From positions 62,001 through 126,000 of the forward strand of contig NZ_JANCLX010000019.1 of NCBI RefSeq assembly GCF_024295805.1: 64,000 bases of DNA, in the 5' to 3' direction. The position numbers and the translations under genes are program-made. This document shows positions 57,409-64,000 of the stretch, in pieces. Positions within the stretch are counted from its first letter, which is position 1. Every line of letters starts with the position of its first letter. Source of the DNA: Streptomyces cucumeris. GTDB lineage: Bacteria > Actinomycetota > Actinomycetes > Streptomycetales > Streptomycetaceae. A model generated the notes under the pieces. It was not told the DNA's origin. It worked only from the letters and a program-made list of their open reading frames with translations, and searched no databases.

Positions 57409-58598
57409 CACACCTCCCGCACCACCGCATCGACGGCGCCGCGGACAGTCCCACCTTGCTGCTCGGACCCTCTCTCGGCACCTCCCTCGCCGTCTGGGAC
57501 GCACAACTTCCCTCCCTGGCACGGCACTTCCGGGTGGTCCGCTGGGACCTGCCCGGCCACGGCGGGTCGCCCGCCGAGCTCGCCCGGCCCGGCGCCACCG
57601 TCGCCGACCTGGCCGATCAGGTGCTCGCCCTCGCCGACCACCTCGGCGTGAAGCGGTTCGCCTACGCCGGTGTCTCGCTCGGCGGAGCGGTCGGCACGCA
57701 CCTCGCCGTCCACGCTCCCGAACGGATCGCGGCGCTGGGGCTGGTGTGCTCCTCGGCCCGCTTCGGCGAGCCCGCCGACTGGCGGGAGCGTGCCGCCCTC
57801 GTGCGCGCCCAGGGCACCGAAGCCCTCGTCGGCACCGCGCCGGGCCGCTGGTTCACCCCCGGGTTCACCAACGCGGCCACCGCCGCACTGGTCGCCGACC
57901 TACGCGACACCGACCCGGCCGGATACGCGGCCTGCTGCGACGCACTCGCCCGCTACGACCTGCGGGCCGAGCTGTCCACCGTCACCGCACCCACCCTGGT
58001 GATCGCGGGACGCGACGATCCGGCCACGCCACCCGCCCACGCCCGCGAGCTCGCCGACGGCATCGCCGGCTCCACCCTGCTGGAGCTCGCCGCCGCCTCC
58101 CACCTGGCTCTGGTCGAGCAGCCACAGGCGGTACTCACCGCCCTCCAGAACCACTTCGGTGCCCCGGCCCCGCATGACGACGCCCGCCGCGCGGCGGGCA
58201 CGACCATGCGCCGCGCGGTCCTCGGCGATGACCACGTCGACCGTGCCACCGCGCGTGCCGGCCCGTTCACCGCCGCCTTCCAGGACTTCATCACCCGCTA
58301 CGCCTGGGGCGAGATCTGGACCCGCCCCGGCCTGGACCGCCGCAGCCGAAGCTGCATCACCCTCACCGCCCTCGTCGCGGGCGGTCACCACACAGAGCTC
58401 GCCCTGCACGTACGAGCGGCGCTGCGCAACGGGCTCACCCCGGACGAGATCCAGGAGGTGCTGCTCCAGACCGCTGTCTACTGCGGCGTCCCCGCAGCCA
58501 ATGCGGCCTTCGCCGTCGCTGAACCCCTTATCCACGACGACCTCCGACACAACGCGCCCGTCCCCGGCACGCACAAGAACCCGTCCGAAACGGAGTGA
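57405..58598 (+). CDS. pcaL: PcaL: enol-lactone hydrolase fused to carboxymuconolactone decarboxylase
   Basis: The 397-residue fusion combines PcaD and PcaC. Residues 1-255 are an alpha/beta hydrolase (HGGSPAELARPG; nucleophile Ser91 in YAGVSLGGAVG; late Asp in VIAGRDDPATPP and His in AAASHLALV). Residues about 270-385 are the decarboxylase (FITRYAWGEIWTRPGLDRRS and GLTPDEIQEVLLQTAVYCGV). It performs two successive steps to beta-ketoadipate. Such a fusion is typical of Streptomyces and rhodococci. GTG 57405 overlaps the pcaB stop as GTGA. Confidence 0.95.
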   Translation: MTHLPHHRIDGAADSPTLLLGPSLGTSLAVWDAQLPSLARHFRVVRWDLPGHGGSPAELARPGATVADLADQVLALADHLGVKRFAYAGVSLGGAVGTHLAVHAPERIAALGLVCSSARFGEPADWRERAALVRAQGTEALVGTAPGRWFTPGFTNAATAALVADLRDTDPAGYAACCDALARYDLRAELSTVTAPTLVIAGRDDPATPPAHARELADGIAGSTLLELAAASHLALVEQPQAVLTALQNHFGAPAPHDDARRAAGTTMRRAVLGDDHVDRATARAGPFTAAFQDFITRYAWGEIWTRPGLDRRSRSCITLTALVAGGHHTELALHVRAALRNGLTPDEIQEVLLQTAVYCGVPAANAAFAVAEPLIHDDLRHNAPVPGTHKNPSETE

Positions 58599-58602
58599 CG
58601 TC

Positions 58603-59670
58603 ATGCTTCGCCGCCTCGTGCGAACACCGTTCCGCAAAGTCTCCCTCCTCGTCCTGCTGATGGCCCTGGTCGCCGCCGCTGTGGCCGTCACGGTACGGGC
58701 CCGCACCGCCCCCGCGGCCTCGTCACACGATGTCGACGTCACCAAGGACCTCTCCTACGCATCCGCTCAGCCCTCCGGCACCCAGGGGCACAAGCTGGAC
58801 CTGTACGTTCCCCGGTCGCACCGCCCGCTCCCGCTGGTGATCTTCACGCATGGCTCGGGCTGGATGGCCGACAACGGCAGGATGGACGCCGACAAGGTCG
58901 CGGCGCGGCTCAACCCGCACGGATTCGCCGTGGCCGGTGTGGCGGTCCGCTCCAGCGCACAGGCACGGTTCCCCGCACAGCTCCATGACATCAAGGGCGC
59001 CATCCGCTGGCTGCGCGCCAACGCCGAGAAGTACCACCTGGACCCACACCGCTTCGCCATCATGGGCGAGTCCTCCGGTGGCTGGGCCACCACGATGACA
59101 GCCGTGACCGGGGACGTTCCCAAGCTGGAAGGCACCGTGGGCGTCCGCGGCCCCTCCAGCGCCGTCCAGGCGGCCGTGCCGTTCTACCCGCCCACCGACT
59201 TCCTGCGGATGGACGAGCACATGCTCAGCGACTGCACACCGCGAAGGGGCGCTTCCCTGCCCAGCGCATGTCACGGCGGCCCCAAGTCGCCCGAATCACG
59301 ACTGCTCGGCTGTGCCATCAACGACTGTCCCGACAAGGCCGCCGCGGCCAGCCCGCTCACCTACATCGGCAAGCGGCAGGTCCCGCCGTTCCTGATGTTC
59401 CACGGTGAGCAGGACCAGCTCGTGCCCCACCACCAGAGCAGGCTGCTCTTCGACAAGCTGGCCTCCGTGGGCAAGGACGCCCGGTTCTTCTCCTTCCCCG
59501 ACGCCCGGCACGGCACATTCCTGCAGATGCTCAGCGACGACGACACGCGACGCGGCGCCCGTCAGGAGACCACCCGCGACGGCCACACCACACGCCCCGC
59601 CCCGGCACACCCCACATGGCAGACCGTCGTCACCTTCCTGAGGAGCGCACTCGGCACCGGCGGGCATTGA
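58603..59670 (+). CDS. membrane-anchored alpha/beta hydrolase (esterase) in the pca operon
   Basis: The 355-residue protein starts with a basic N terminus and one membrane helix (KVSLLVLLMALVAAAVAVTV), then a mature alpha/beta hydrolase: oxyanion FTHGSGWMADNG, nucleophile Ser157 in IMGESSGGWATT, a Cys-rich insert (LSDCTPRRGASLPSACHGG, LGCAINDCPDKA) likely held by disulfides, Asp in FHGEQDQLVPHH and His in PDARHGTFLQM. It resembles BD-FAE/carboxylesterases. It begins four bases after pcaL, so it belongs to the operon; extracellular release of protocatechuate-yielding aromatic acids from esters is a reasonable inference. Confidence 0.85.
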   Translation: MLRRLVRTPFRKVSLLVLLMALVAAAVAVTVRARTAPAASSHDVDVTKDLSYASAQPSGTQGHKLDLYVPRSHRPLPLVIFTHGSGWMADNGRMDADKVAARLNPHGFAVAGVAVRSSAQARFPAQLHDIKGAIRWLRANAEKYHLDPHRFAIMGESSGGWATTMTAVTGDVPKLEGTVGVRGPSSAVQAAVPFYPPTDFLRMDEHMLSDCTPRRGASLPSACHGGPKSPESRLLGCAINDCPDKAAAASPLTYIGKRQVPPFLMFHGEQDQLVPHHQSRLLFDKLASVGKDARFFSFPDARHGTFLQMLSDDDTRRGARQETTRDGHTTRPAPAHPTWQTVVTFLRSALGTGGH

Positions 59671-59688
59671 CACTCGCTTGTGCGGACC

Positions 59689-59724
59689 GCACCCAGCCGC
59701 TGCGACGGCACCGCGGCTGGGTGC
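59689..59724 (+). terminator. terminator of the pca operon
   Basis: GCACCCAGCCGC pairs perfectly with GCGGCTGGGTGC (12 bp, 12-base loop), 18 bases after the esterase stop codon. Confidence 0.65.
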
Positions 59725-59987
59725 CGTGAGCCCGGTCCGCCGGGTAGGAGCACGGCCGGCCTGTACTCGCGCGGAGACGTATGAGAGGTCCTGCCGCAGC
59801 GCCAGCAGGACCCCGGTGATCCGCCAAGTCGTCCTCCTTTATTCGGGACCTGTGCGAGCTTCATCTACGGCCAGGTTGCTCGGAATTCGGGAGTCCGGGA
59901 GCCCCTCCGCTCCACGTATTCGCCGATGCACCGGCAGCCGCTTTCCGGCTGCCGGGGCATCGGTGCGCGGGGCTGTCCCTCGCGCGA

Positions 59988-60446
59988 TCACTCCTGATCG
60001 GCGTCGACGATCCGAGGCGAGACCGGCCGCTCGAAGAACGTCTCCAGCACCACGGTGGCCTGCGTCCCGCTGACCCCCTCGATCGCGTAGATCCGGCGCA
60101 GGACGTCTTGCAGCTGCTCGGTGGTCGACGTCCGCACCTTCACCAGCACCGACGCACTCCCGGCGATGACGTGCGCCTCCATGATTTCCGGCAGTGCGGC
60201 GAAGTCCTCCGCTGAATCTCCCATCCACGCGTCCGAGTTGACCATCACATAGGCCAGAACGGCATTGCCCACCGCCGCCGGGTCCACCTCGACGGTGGTG
60301 CGCCGGATCGCGCCGCGCTCCCGCAGTTTCCGCACGCGTTCGTGAGCGGCCCCGGCGGAGAGGCCCACGGCCTTGCCCAGCGCGGCGTAGGACTGGGTTG
60401 CGTCCTGCTGCAGGTGCGTCAGCAGGGTGCGATCGATGTGATCCAC
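59988..60446 (-). CDS. Lrp/AsnC-family transcriptional regulator
   Basis: A 152-residue Lrp-type regulator. The N-terminal HTH is DRTLLTHLQQDATQSYAALG, KAVGLSAGAAHERVRKLRER and GAIRRTTVEVDPAAVG; the C-terminal RAM (ACT-like) domain has MEAHVIAGSASVLVKVRTST. It is divergent from a SMP-30 lactonase gene, with a perfect 10-bp inverted repeat in the gap that is its likely binding site. The effector is probably an amino acid or a pathway intermediate. Confidence 0.92.
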   Translation of the reverse strand: MDHIDRTLLTHLQQDATQSYAALGKAVGLSAGAAHERVRKLRERGAIRRTTVEVDPAAVGNAVLAYVMVNSDAWMGDSAEDFAALPEIMEAHVIAGSASVLVKVRTSTTEQLQDVLRRIYAIEGVSGTQATVVLETFFERPVSPRIVDADQE

Positions 60447-60502
60447 AACTCTCCATTCGGGTTTGGCTTGCCGTCACCGTATCTCATCCTGCAATCTCAC
60501 TA

Positions 60503-60527
60503 ACATGCCGAAGGAGATTCGGCATGT
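60503..60527. promoter_or_regulatory. 10-bp inverted repeat, likely Lrp operator
   Basis: ACATGCCGAA-GGAGA-TTCGGCATGT is a perfect dyad between the divergent Lrp and lactonase genes, 18 bp before the lactonase ATG and 56 bp from the Lrp start. Confidence 0.75.
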
Positions 60528-60545
60528 ATCGGAATGAGGACTGAC

Positions 60546-61511
60546 ATGACCAGCGAGCGTCCCGCCCTGTACGAGATGTTCGACGACCGGTTCCGTACCG
60601 GCCGCTGCATGAACGGCGATGACGGCCTGGAGGTCCTGTACACCGGCTGCCGCTGGGCCGAGGGGCCCATCTACCTGCCGGCCTGGCGGCAGGTGGTCTG
60701 GAGCGACATCCCCAACGACCGGATGCTGCGCTGGGACGAGGAGACCGGCTCCGTGAGCGTCTTCCGCCGCTCCGCCGGACACACCAATGGCAACACTCTC
60801 GATCGCCAGGGCCGACTGATCAGCTGTGAGCAGGGCAACCGTCGGGTGACCCGGACCGAACACGACGGTACGGTCACGGTGCTGGCCGACCGCTGGCAGG
60901 GCAAGCGACTGAACAGCCCGAACGACGCGGCGGTCAAGTCGGATGGCTCCATATGGTTCTCCGACCCGGACTTCGGCATCACCAGCGACTACGAGGGTTA
61001 CCGCGCGGAGAGCGAGATCGGCTCCAACAACGTCTACCGCATCGATCCCTCAACCGGCGAAGTGCGGCTGGTCGCGGACTGCTTCGGCGCTCCGAACGGC
61101 CTCGTCTTCTCGCACGACGAGCGGCGGCTCTTCGCCTCCGACACCCGGGCGGGCTTCATCCGGGTCTTCGACGTACGCGACGACGGCACGCTGTCGGACG
61201 GCGAGATCTTCGCCGAAGCCGGGACCCGTGCGGCGGCCCGCTTCGACAACCTCCGCTTCGACGACGGCGGACGGCTCTGGGCGGCCGCGATGGACGACGG
61301 AGTGCACTGCTACGACCCCGACGGCACGCTGATCGGACGGCTCGACGTACCCGAGGCGGTTGCCAACATCGCCTGGGGCGGCGCCAAACGCAACCGCCTC
61401 TTCATCACCGCACAGACCAGCCTCTACTCCGTGGTCATGGGGGTCACAGGTACGCACCCGACCGGACCGGGGCGCATGCCCTGGCTGGACCCGGAGTCCC
61501 GGTGCCGGTGA
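60546..61511 (+). CDS. SMP-30/gluconolactonase-family protein
   Basis: A 321-residue six-bladed beta-propeller hydrolase. Metal-site motifs include CRWAEGPIYLPAWRQVVWSD (Glu ligand), RLNSPNDAAVKSDGSIWFSD and DPDFGITSDYEGY, and GAPNGLVFSHDERRLFASDT with the Asn/Asp ligands. The family hydrolyses sugar lactones, with Ca2+ or Zn2+. Start ATG 60546 follows ATGAGGACTGAC; an ATG at 60534 in the same frame overlaps the operator and is less likely. Probably controlled by the divergent Lrp regulator. Confidence 0.9.
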   Translation: MTSERPALYEMFDDRFRTGRCMNGDDGLEVLYTGCRWAEGPIYLPAWRQVVWSDIPNDRMLRWDEETGSVSVFRRSAGHTNGNTLDRQGRLISCEQGNRRVTRTEHDGTVTVLADRWQGKRLNSPNDAAVKSDGSIWFSDPDFGITSDYEGYRAESEIGSNNVYRIDPSTGEVRLVADCFGAPNGLVFSHDERRLFASDTRAGFIRVFDVRDDGTLSDGEIFAEAGTRAAARFDNLRFDDGGRLWAAAMDDGVHCYDPDGTLIGRLDVPEAVANIAWGGAKRNRLFITAQTSLYSVVMGVTGTHPTGPGRMPWLDPESRCR

Positions 61512-61723
61512 GGACAGCGCGCCCGGCTCAGCGGTGTGAGGCGTAGCCGGGAAACACGTCCAGGCGGCCGGGGCGATGACGCGTTGCCGGGGCCGGGAGA
61601 GTCCAGTCTGCCGGATTCGCCCTCGCTCTGCTGGATCGCCCGCACCTGGCGGGCCTCCTGGACGGCGGGCCCGGTCCCGTGCCGGTCTCAATCACGTGAC
61701 CGAGTACCGTTCTCGAATTTGCC

Positions 61724-61753
61724 TTGCCGCCGGCCTGCAGGAGTAGCTAGGTT
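61724..61753 (+). promoter_or_regulatory. promoter upstream of the two-domain GNAT gene
   Basis: TTGCCG (61724-61729) and TAGGTT (61748-61753) are separated by 18 bp. The predicted transcript would have a leader of about 120 bases that contains the 30-codon ORF at 61812. The remaining part of the 61512-61879 interval shows no gene. Confidence 0.45.
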
Positions 61754-61811
61754 CTCCCGGGCTGTCCGCGTTTCACCGGACCGGCGTCGTCGACAAGGAG
61801 GTGTGCAGCGC

Positions 61812-61904
61812 ATGCGCACGAGCTCTCAGCAGTTGCATCCGCGTTCCATCACCTGCCACCTCCTCACGACGGAGACCTCTTGTCGATTCGTATCACCCCC
61901 CTGA
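61812..61904 (+). CDS. 30-codon leader ORF overlapping the GNAT start
   Basis: ATG 61812 lies ten bases after a strong AAGGAGG and opens a 30-residue peptide (MRTSSQQLHPRSITCHLL then TTETSCRFVSPP) that ends 25 bases inside the GNAT gene in another frame. The GNAT itself starts with TTG. The layout suggests that translation of the leader affects GNAT expression. The peptide has no known relative. Confidence 0.4.
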   Translation: MRTSSQQLHPRSITCHLLTTETSCRFVSPP

Positions 61905-62761
61905 CCGATCCCCACCGTGGTCTGTCCAGCTACCGGCTGGCCTGGCTGGCCTCCGATGCCGACGGAATTCCTGTCGGTTCGGCCTTTCTGCGTCTCTTCA
62001 CCAATGCCGGGCAGGAGCACCTGGCCGAACTGAAACTTCATGTGCATCCGGTCGAGCGACGCCACGGCATCGGTTCGCGCCTCCTCGACGAGGTTGTGGC
62101 CGCTGCCCGAGAAAACCGCCGACGTTGCGTTCTCGCCCAAGCCGAGGCTGAATCCTCTGGCGCTCATTTCCTGCCGACTCGGGGCTTCCGCAAGGTCCTC
62201 ACCTTGACGTTTGCCCGGTTGCCACTGGCCGGAGTGGACATCACGGCTCTCCACAAGGTCATTGAGCGGCCGCATCCCGGATACCGGCTGGCGTCGTGGC
62301 ACGGGATGGTTCCTGACGACCTCGCTCACACGTTTGCCGTATCGCGTCGCGCCATGGATGACATGCCCATGGACGACACCGACTACGGGACGGTGACCTG
62401 GGACGTGGACCGGGTCCGAGCCGCCGCGCGGACCATCGAAGAGCGAGGCGAGCTGTTGCACACGGTCGTTGCTGTCGACGAATCGGACGGCTCGATCGTC
62501 GGGTTCACCGAGCTGGTTGTCCCCGGCGACGGCAAGGGCGACGGCCAGCACTACGGAACCGGTGTTCTGCCCGAACATCGTGGACACGGCCTGGGGCGGT
62601 GGATGAAGGCCGAGTCGATCCGACAGGCCCGCGAGTGCCACCCCGAGCTCGGTGGCCTGCTGACCGATACCGCTGACAACAACCGGCCCATGAAGAACAT
62701 CAACGACATGCTCGGCTACGAACCGACACACCGGACACTCGAGTATCAGCTCGATCTGTGA
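61880..62761 (+). CDS. tandem GNAT-domain acetyltransferase
   Basis: The 293-residue protein has two GNAT folds. The N-terminal domain has ELKLHVHPVERRHGIGSRLL (acetyl-CoA loop RRHGIG); the C-terminal domain has TGVLPEHRGHGLGRWMKAES (RGHGLG loop) and LTDTADNNRPMKNINDMLGY, the usual N...M..N..LGY. Two-domain GNATs include mycothiol synthase MshD and antibiotic-modifying enzymes, but the substrate here is unknown. It starts with TTG 61880 after GGAGACCTC and overlaps the upstream leader ORF. A hairpin follows. Confidence 0.88.
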   Translation: MSIRITPLTDPHRGLSSYRLAWLASDADGIPVGSAFLRLFTNAGQEHLAELKLHVHPVERRHGIGSRLLDEVVAAARENRRRCVLAQAEAESSGAHFLPTRGFRKVLTLTFARLPLAGVDITALHKVIERPHPGYRLASWHGMVPDDLAHTFAVSRRAMDDMPMDDTDYGTVTWDVDRVRAAARTIEERGELLHTVVAVDESDGSIVGFTELVVPGDGKGDGQHYGTGVLPEHRGHGLGRWMKAESIRQARECHPELGGLLTDTADNNRPMKNINDMLGYEPTHRTLEYQLDL

Positions 62762-62767
62762 GGCAGC

Positions 62768-62801
62768 GGGATGGGCTCGAGGCGTGCCCCGGGCCCATCC
62801 C
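62768..62801. terminator. hairpin after the GNAT gene
   Basis: GGGATGGGC and GCCCATCCC form a perfect 9-bp stem around 16 bases, starting seven bases after the GNAT stop codon. Confidence 0.5.
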
Positions 62802-62811
62802 GACTTCGCCG

Positions 62812-62979
62812 TCAGGTGTCACCGGGCGGGTCCTCGCTCTCCTGGGCGGCCGGGACCATGCCGCGTTCGGCAACGCGCCACAGGAGCAGGAGGCCGTCGG
62901 CCACTTCGCGGTCGCTGGGTGCCACTGTCGGTGGGGCTGCCGGCTCTGTGCGCGAGAAGGAGCAGTAGAAGCTGACCAC
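62812..62979 (-). CDS. possible small hypothetical protein (55 aa)
   Basis: A minus-strand frame of 55 codons with typical codon use reads VVSFYCSFSRTEPAAPPTVA, PSDREVADGLLLLWRVAERG and MVPAAQESEDPPGDT. It would start at GTG 62979, just downstream of the convergent-side LysR gene on the same strand, next to a run of nine C/G. I do not recognise it. It may be a short gene or the tail of a longer one broken by the homopolymer. Confidence 0.35.
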   Translation of the reverse strand: MVSFYCSFSRTEPAAPPTVAPSDREVADGLLLLWRVAERGMVPAAQESEDPPGDT

Positions 62980-63051
62980 CTCGGGAGGCACCCCCCCCCG
63001 GAGGCCACGGCGTTCGAATGGTTCAGCCGCGCTAGCATCGGTTGCCTGCGC

Positions 63052-63903
63052 TCAGTGGCGGTAAGCGGCGGTCGCGATCTCGATGAAGGACCGGATCAGC
63101 GGGTTGGTGTCACCTTCGTTCCACACCGCCACCACTCGGCTCGGCGCCATGTCGGTCAGCGGTACCGCGGTCAGCTCCGCGGGCAGGTCGTGTCCGAGTG
63201 GGGCCAGGCCGACCGTGCCGTTCCACAGCACGGCCTGCAGGCATTCCTGGACGGCGCGTACCACTGGGCCCTCGCGTGGCGTGCCGCCGTTCCAGTACGA
63301 CTGCCAGATGGGGTCGGTGTCCTGCGGAAACTGGAACCAGCGGCGGTCGCTCAGTTCAGCCAGCCGCAGCCGGTCGCGGCGGGCCAGCGGATCGTCGGCG
63401 CGCAGGACCACGCCGACCGGATCGGTCCGCAGCGCACGCACCGTCAGGGCCGTCTCGTCGAACGGCGCTCGGGTCAGGGCGATGTCGACCAGTCCGGCCC
63501 GCAGTCCGCACGTCGGGTCGGTCAGATCGGTGTCACGGATGCGGATGTCGATGCCGGGGTGGTCTCGGCGGTAGGCGGCGGCCAGCTTGGACACCCCCCG
63601 GTCGGTGCCGTCGCCCTGGATGCCGACGGTGATGGTCGCGACGCCGACCGCAGCGCTCACACGTACACGGACGCGGTCGGCATGGTCGAGCAGGGCTCGC
63701 GCCTCTTCGAGCAGCACTGTGCCCACGGGAGTGAGCGTGACGCCGGCCGGCGAGCGGGCGAACAGCAGGGCCCCGACATCGGCCTCCAACTGCTTGATCG
63801 CTCGGCTCAGCGGCGGCTGACTCATGTGCAGTCGGGTGGCGGCCCGGCCGAAGTGGAGTTCCTCGGCGACCGCCACGAAATAGCGCAAGGTCCGTAGCTC
63901 CAC
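63052..63903 (-). CDS. LysR-family transcriptional regulator
   Basis: A 283-residue LysR regulator with the N-terminal HTH MELRTLRYFVAVAEELHFGR, AATRLHMSQPPLSRAIKQLE and an effector domain containing LVDIALTRAPFDETALTVRA and WFQFPQDTDPIW. The start codon is GTG 63903. Directly upstream is a perfect CGATACC-CATGA-GGTATCG dyad, the probable operator, and beyond it the possible start of a divergent gene running off the window, which would be the target. Confidence 0.92.
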   Translation of the reverse strand: MELRTLRYFVAVAEELHFGRAATRLHMSQPPLSRAIKQLEADVGALLFARSPAGVTLTPVGTVLLEEARALLDHADRVRVRVSAAVGVATITVGIQGDGTDRGVSKLAAAYRRDHPGIDIRIRDTDLTDPTCGLRAGLVDIALTRAPFDETALTVRALRTDPVGVVLRADDPLARRDRLRLAELSDRRWFQFPQDTDPIWQSYWNGGTPREGPVVRAVQECLQAVLWNGTVGLAPLGHDLPAELTAVPLTDMAPSRVVAVWNEGDTNPLIRSFIEIATAAYRH

Positions 63904-63910
63904 ACTGCAA

Positions 63911-63929
63911 CGATACCCATGAGGTATCG
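63911..63929. promoter_or_regulatory. LysR operator candidate
   Basis: CGATACC and GGTATCG flank CATGA, a perfect 7-bp dyad with the T-N11-A geometry of LysR boxes, eight bases upstream of the regulator start. Confidence 0.65.
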
Positions 63930-63984
63930 GCGCTGCAGGACAGGTCTTGGACAGCCCCGGGGCCTCGGCGGTGAACTCATGAAC

Positions 63985-64000
63985 ATGAGCGAAGAAGTGA
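63985..64000 (+). CDS. possible start of a divergent gene truncated by the window edge
   Basis: ATGAGCGAAGAAGTGA opens a frame reading M-S-E-E-V at the very end; an ATG two codons earlier is also in frame. Only its position, divergent from the LysR gene, supports it. Confidence 0.25.

Overview
The window is high-GC actinomycete DNA, almost certainly Streptomyces. Third codon positions are strongly G/C, GTG and TTG starts are frequent, several operons use GTGA or TGATG overlaps, and the families present (DUF402, HEAT plus MerR-HEAT, XRE-TPR regulator with small Cys-rich partners, fused pcaL) are typical of that genus. It looks like an accessory chromosomal-arm region: many regulator/target pairs, several acetyltransferases and methyltransferases, gene fragments and transposase remnants. 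I see no rRNA, complete tRNA, CRISPR array or intact insertion sequence.

Layout. 0.1-5.1 kb: LysR regulator, EamA exporter, YbaK-like deacylase, two GNATs, a methyltransferase and an S1-like protein. 5.3-9.4 kb: two hypotheticals, then an amidase and a TetR regulator facing each other across a perfect 14-bp inverted repeat. 9.4-12.4 kb: transposase remnant, a HEAT protein and MerR-HEAT regulator in one operon behind a MerR-type 19-bp-spacer promoter, and a methyltransferase. 13-18.3 kb: acyltransferase with a 23-codon leader ORF, membrane protein, NUDIX hydrolase, and an XRE-TPR regulator followed by three overlapping genes. 18.4-23.3 kb: an LRR protein between two HAD-type paralogues, a repeat-rich noncoding stretch, a lipoprotein and a DUF402 protein. 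24-29.9 kb: redox enzymes with HxlR regulators and a VWA protein.

30.1-33.7 kb is a persulfide/sulfane-sulfur module: a CstB-like dioxygenase-rhodanese fusion, two rhodaneses, a TSUP exporter and a CstR-type repressor, with three TACCCC...GGGGTA-type operators. 33.9-48.1 kb holds VOC, lipoprotein, MarR/flavodoxin, PhzF, serine hydrolase, methyltransferase, PIG-L deacetylase, GNAT, DUF2975/HTH, FAD oxidoreductase, epoxide hydrolase and flavin reductase genes. Partial copies of four of these genes (PIG-L deacetylase, DUF4232 lipoprotein, GNAT, flavin reductase) are scattered here, some fused into a mosaic.

49.5-59.7 kb is a complete protocatechuate branch of the beta-ketoadipate pathway, pcaI-J-F-H-G-B-L, followed by a membrane-anchored esterase. 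A two-module IclR regulator is divergent from pcaI, and beyond it lies a broken transporter. Protocatechuate would be ring-cleaved by PcaHG, processed by PcaB and PcaL, and converted by PcaIJ and PcaF to succinyl-CoA and acetyl-CoA. 60-64 kb: Lrp regulator with a divergent SMP-30 lactonase across a 10-bp inverted repeat, a two-domain GNAT with a 30-codon leader ORF, and a LysR regulator with a GATACC/GGTATC operator at the window edge.
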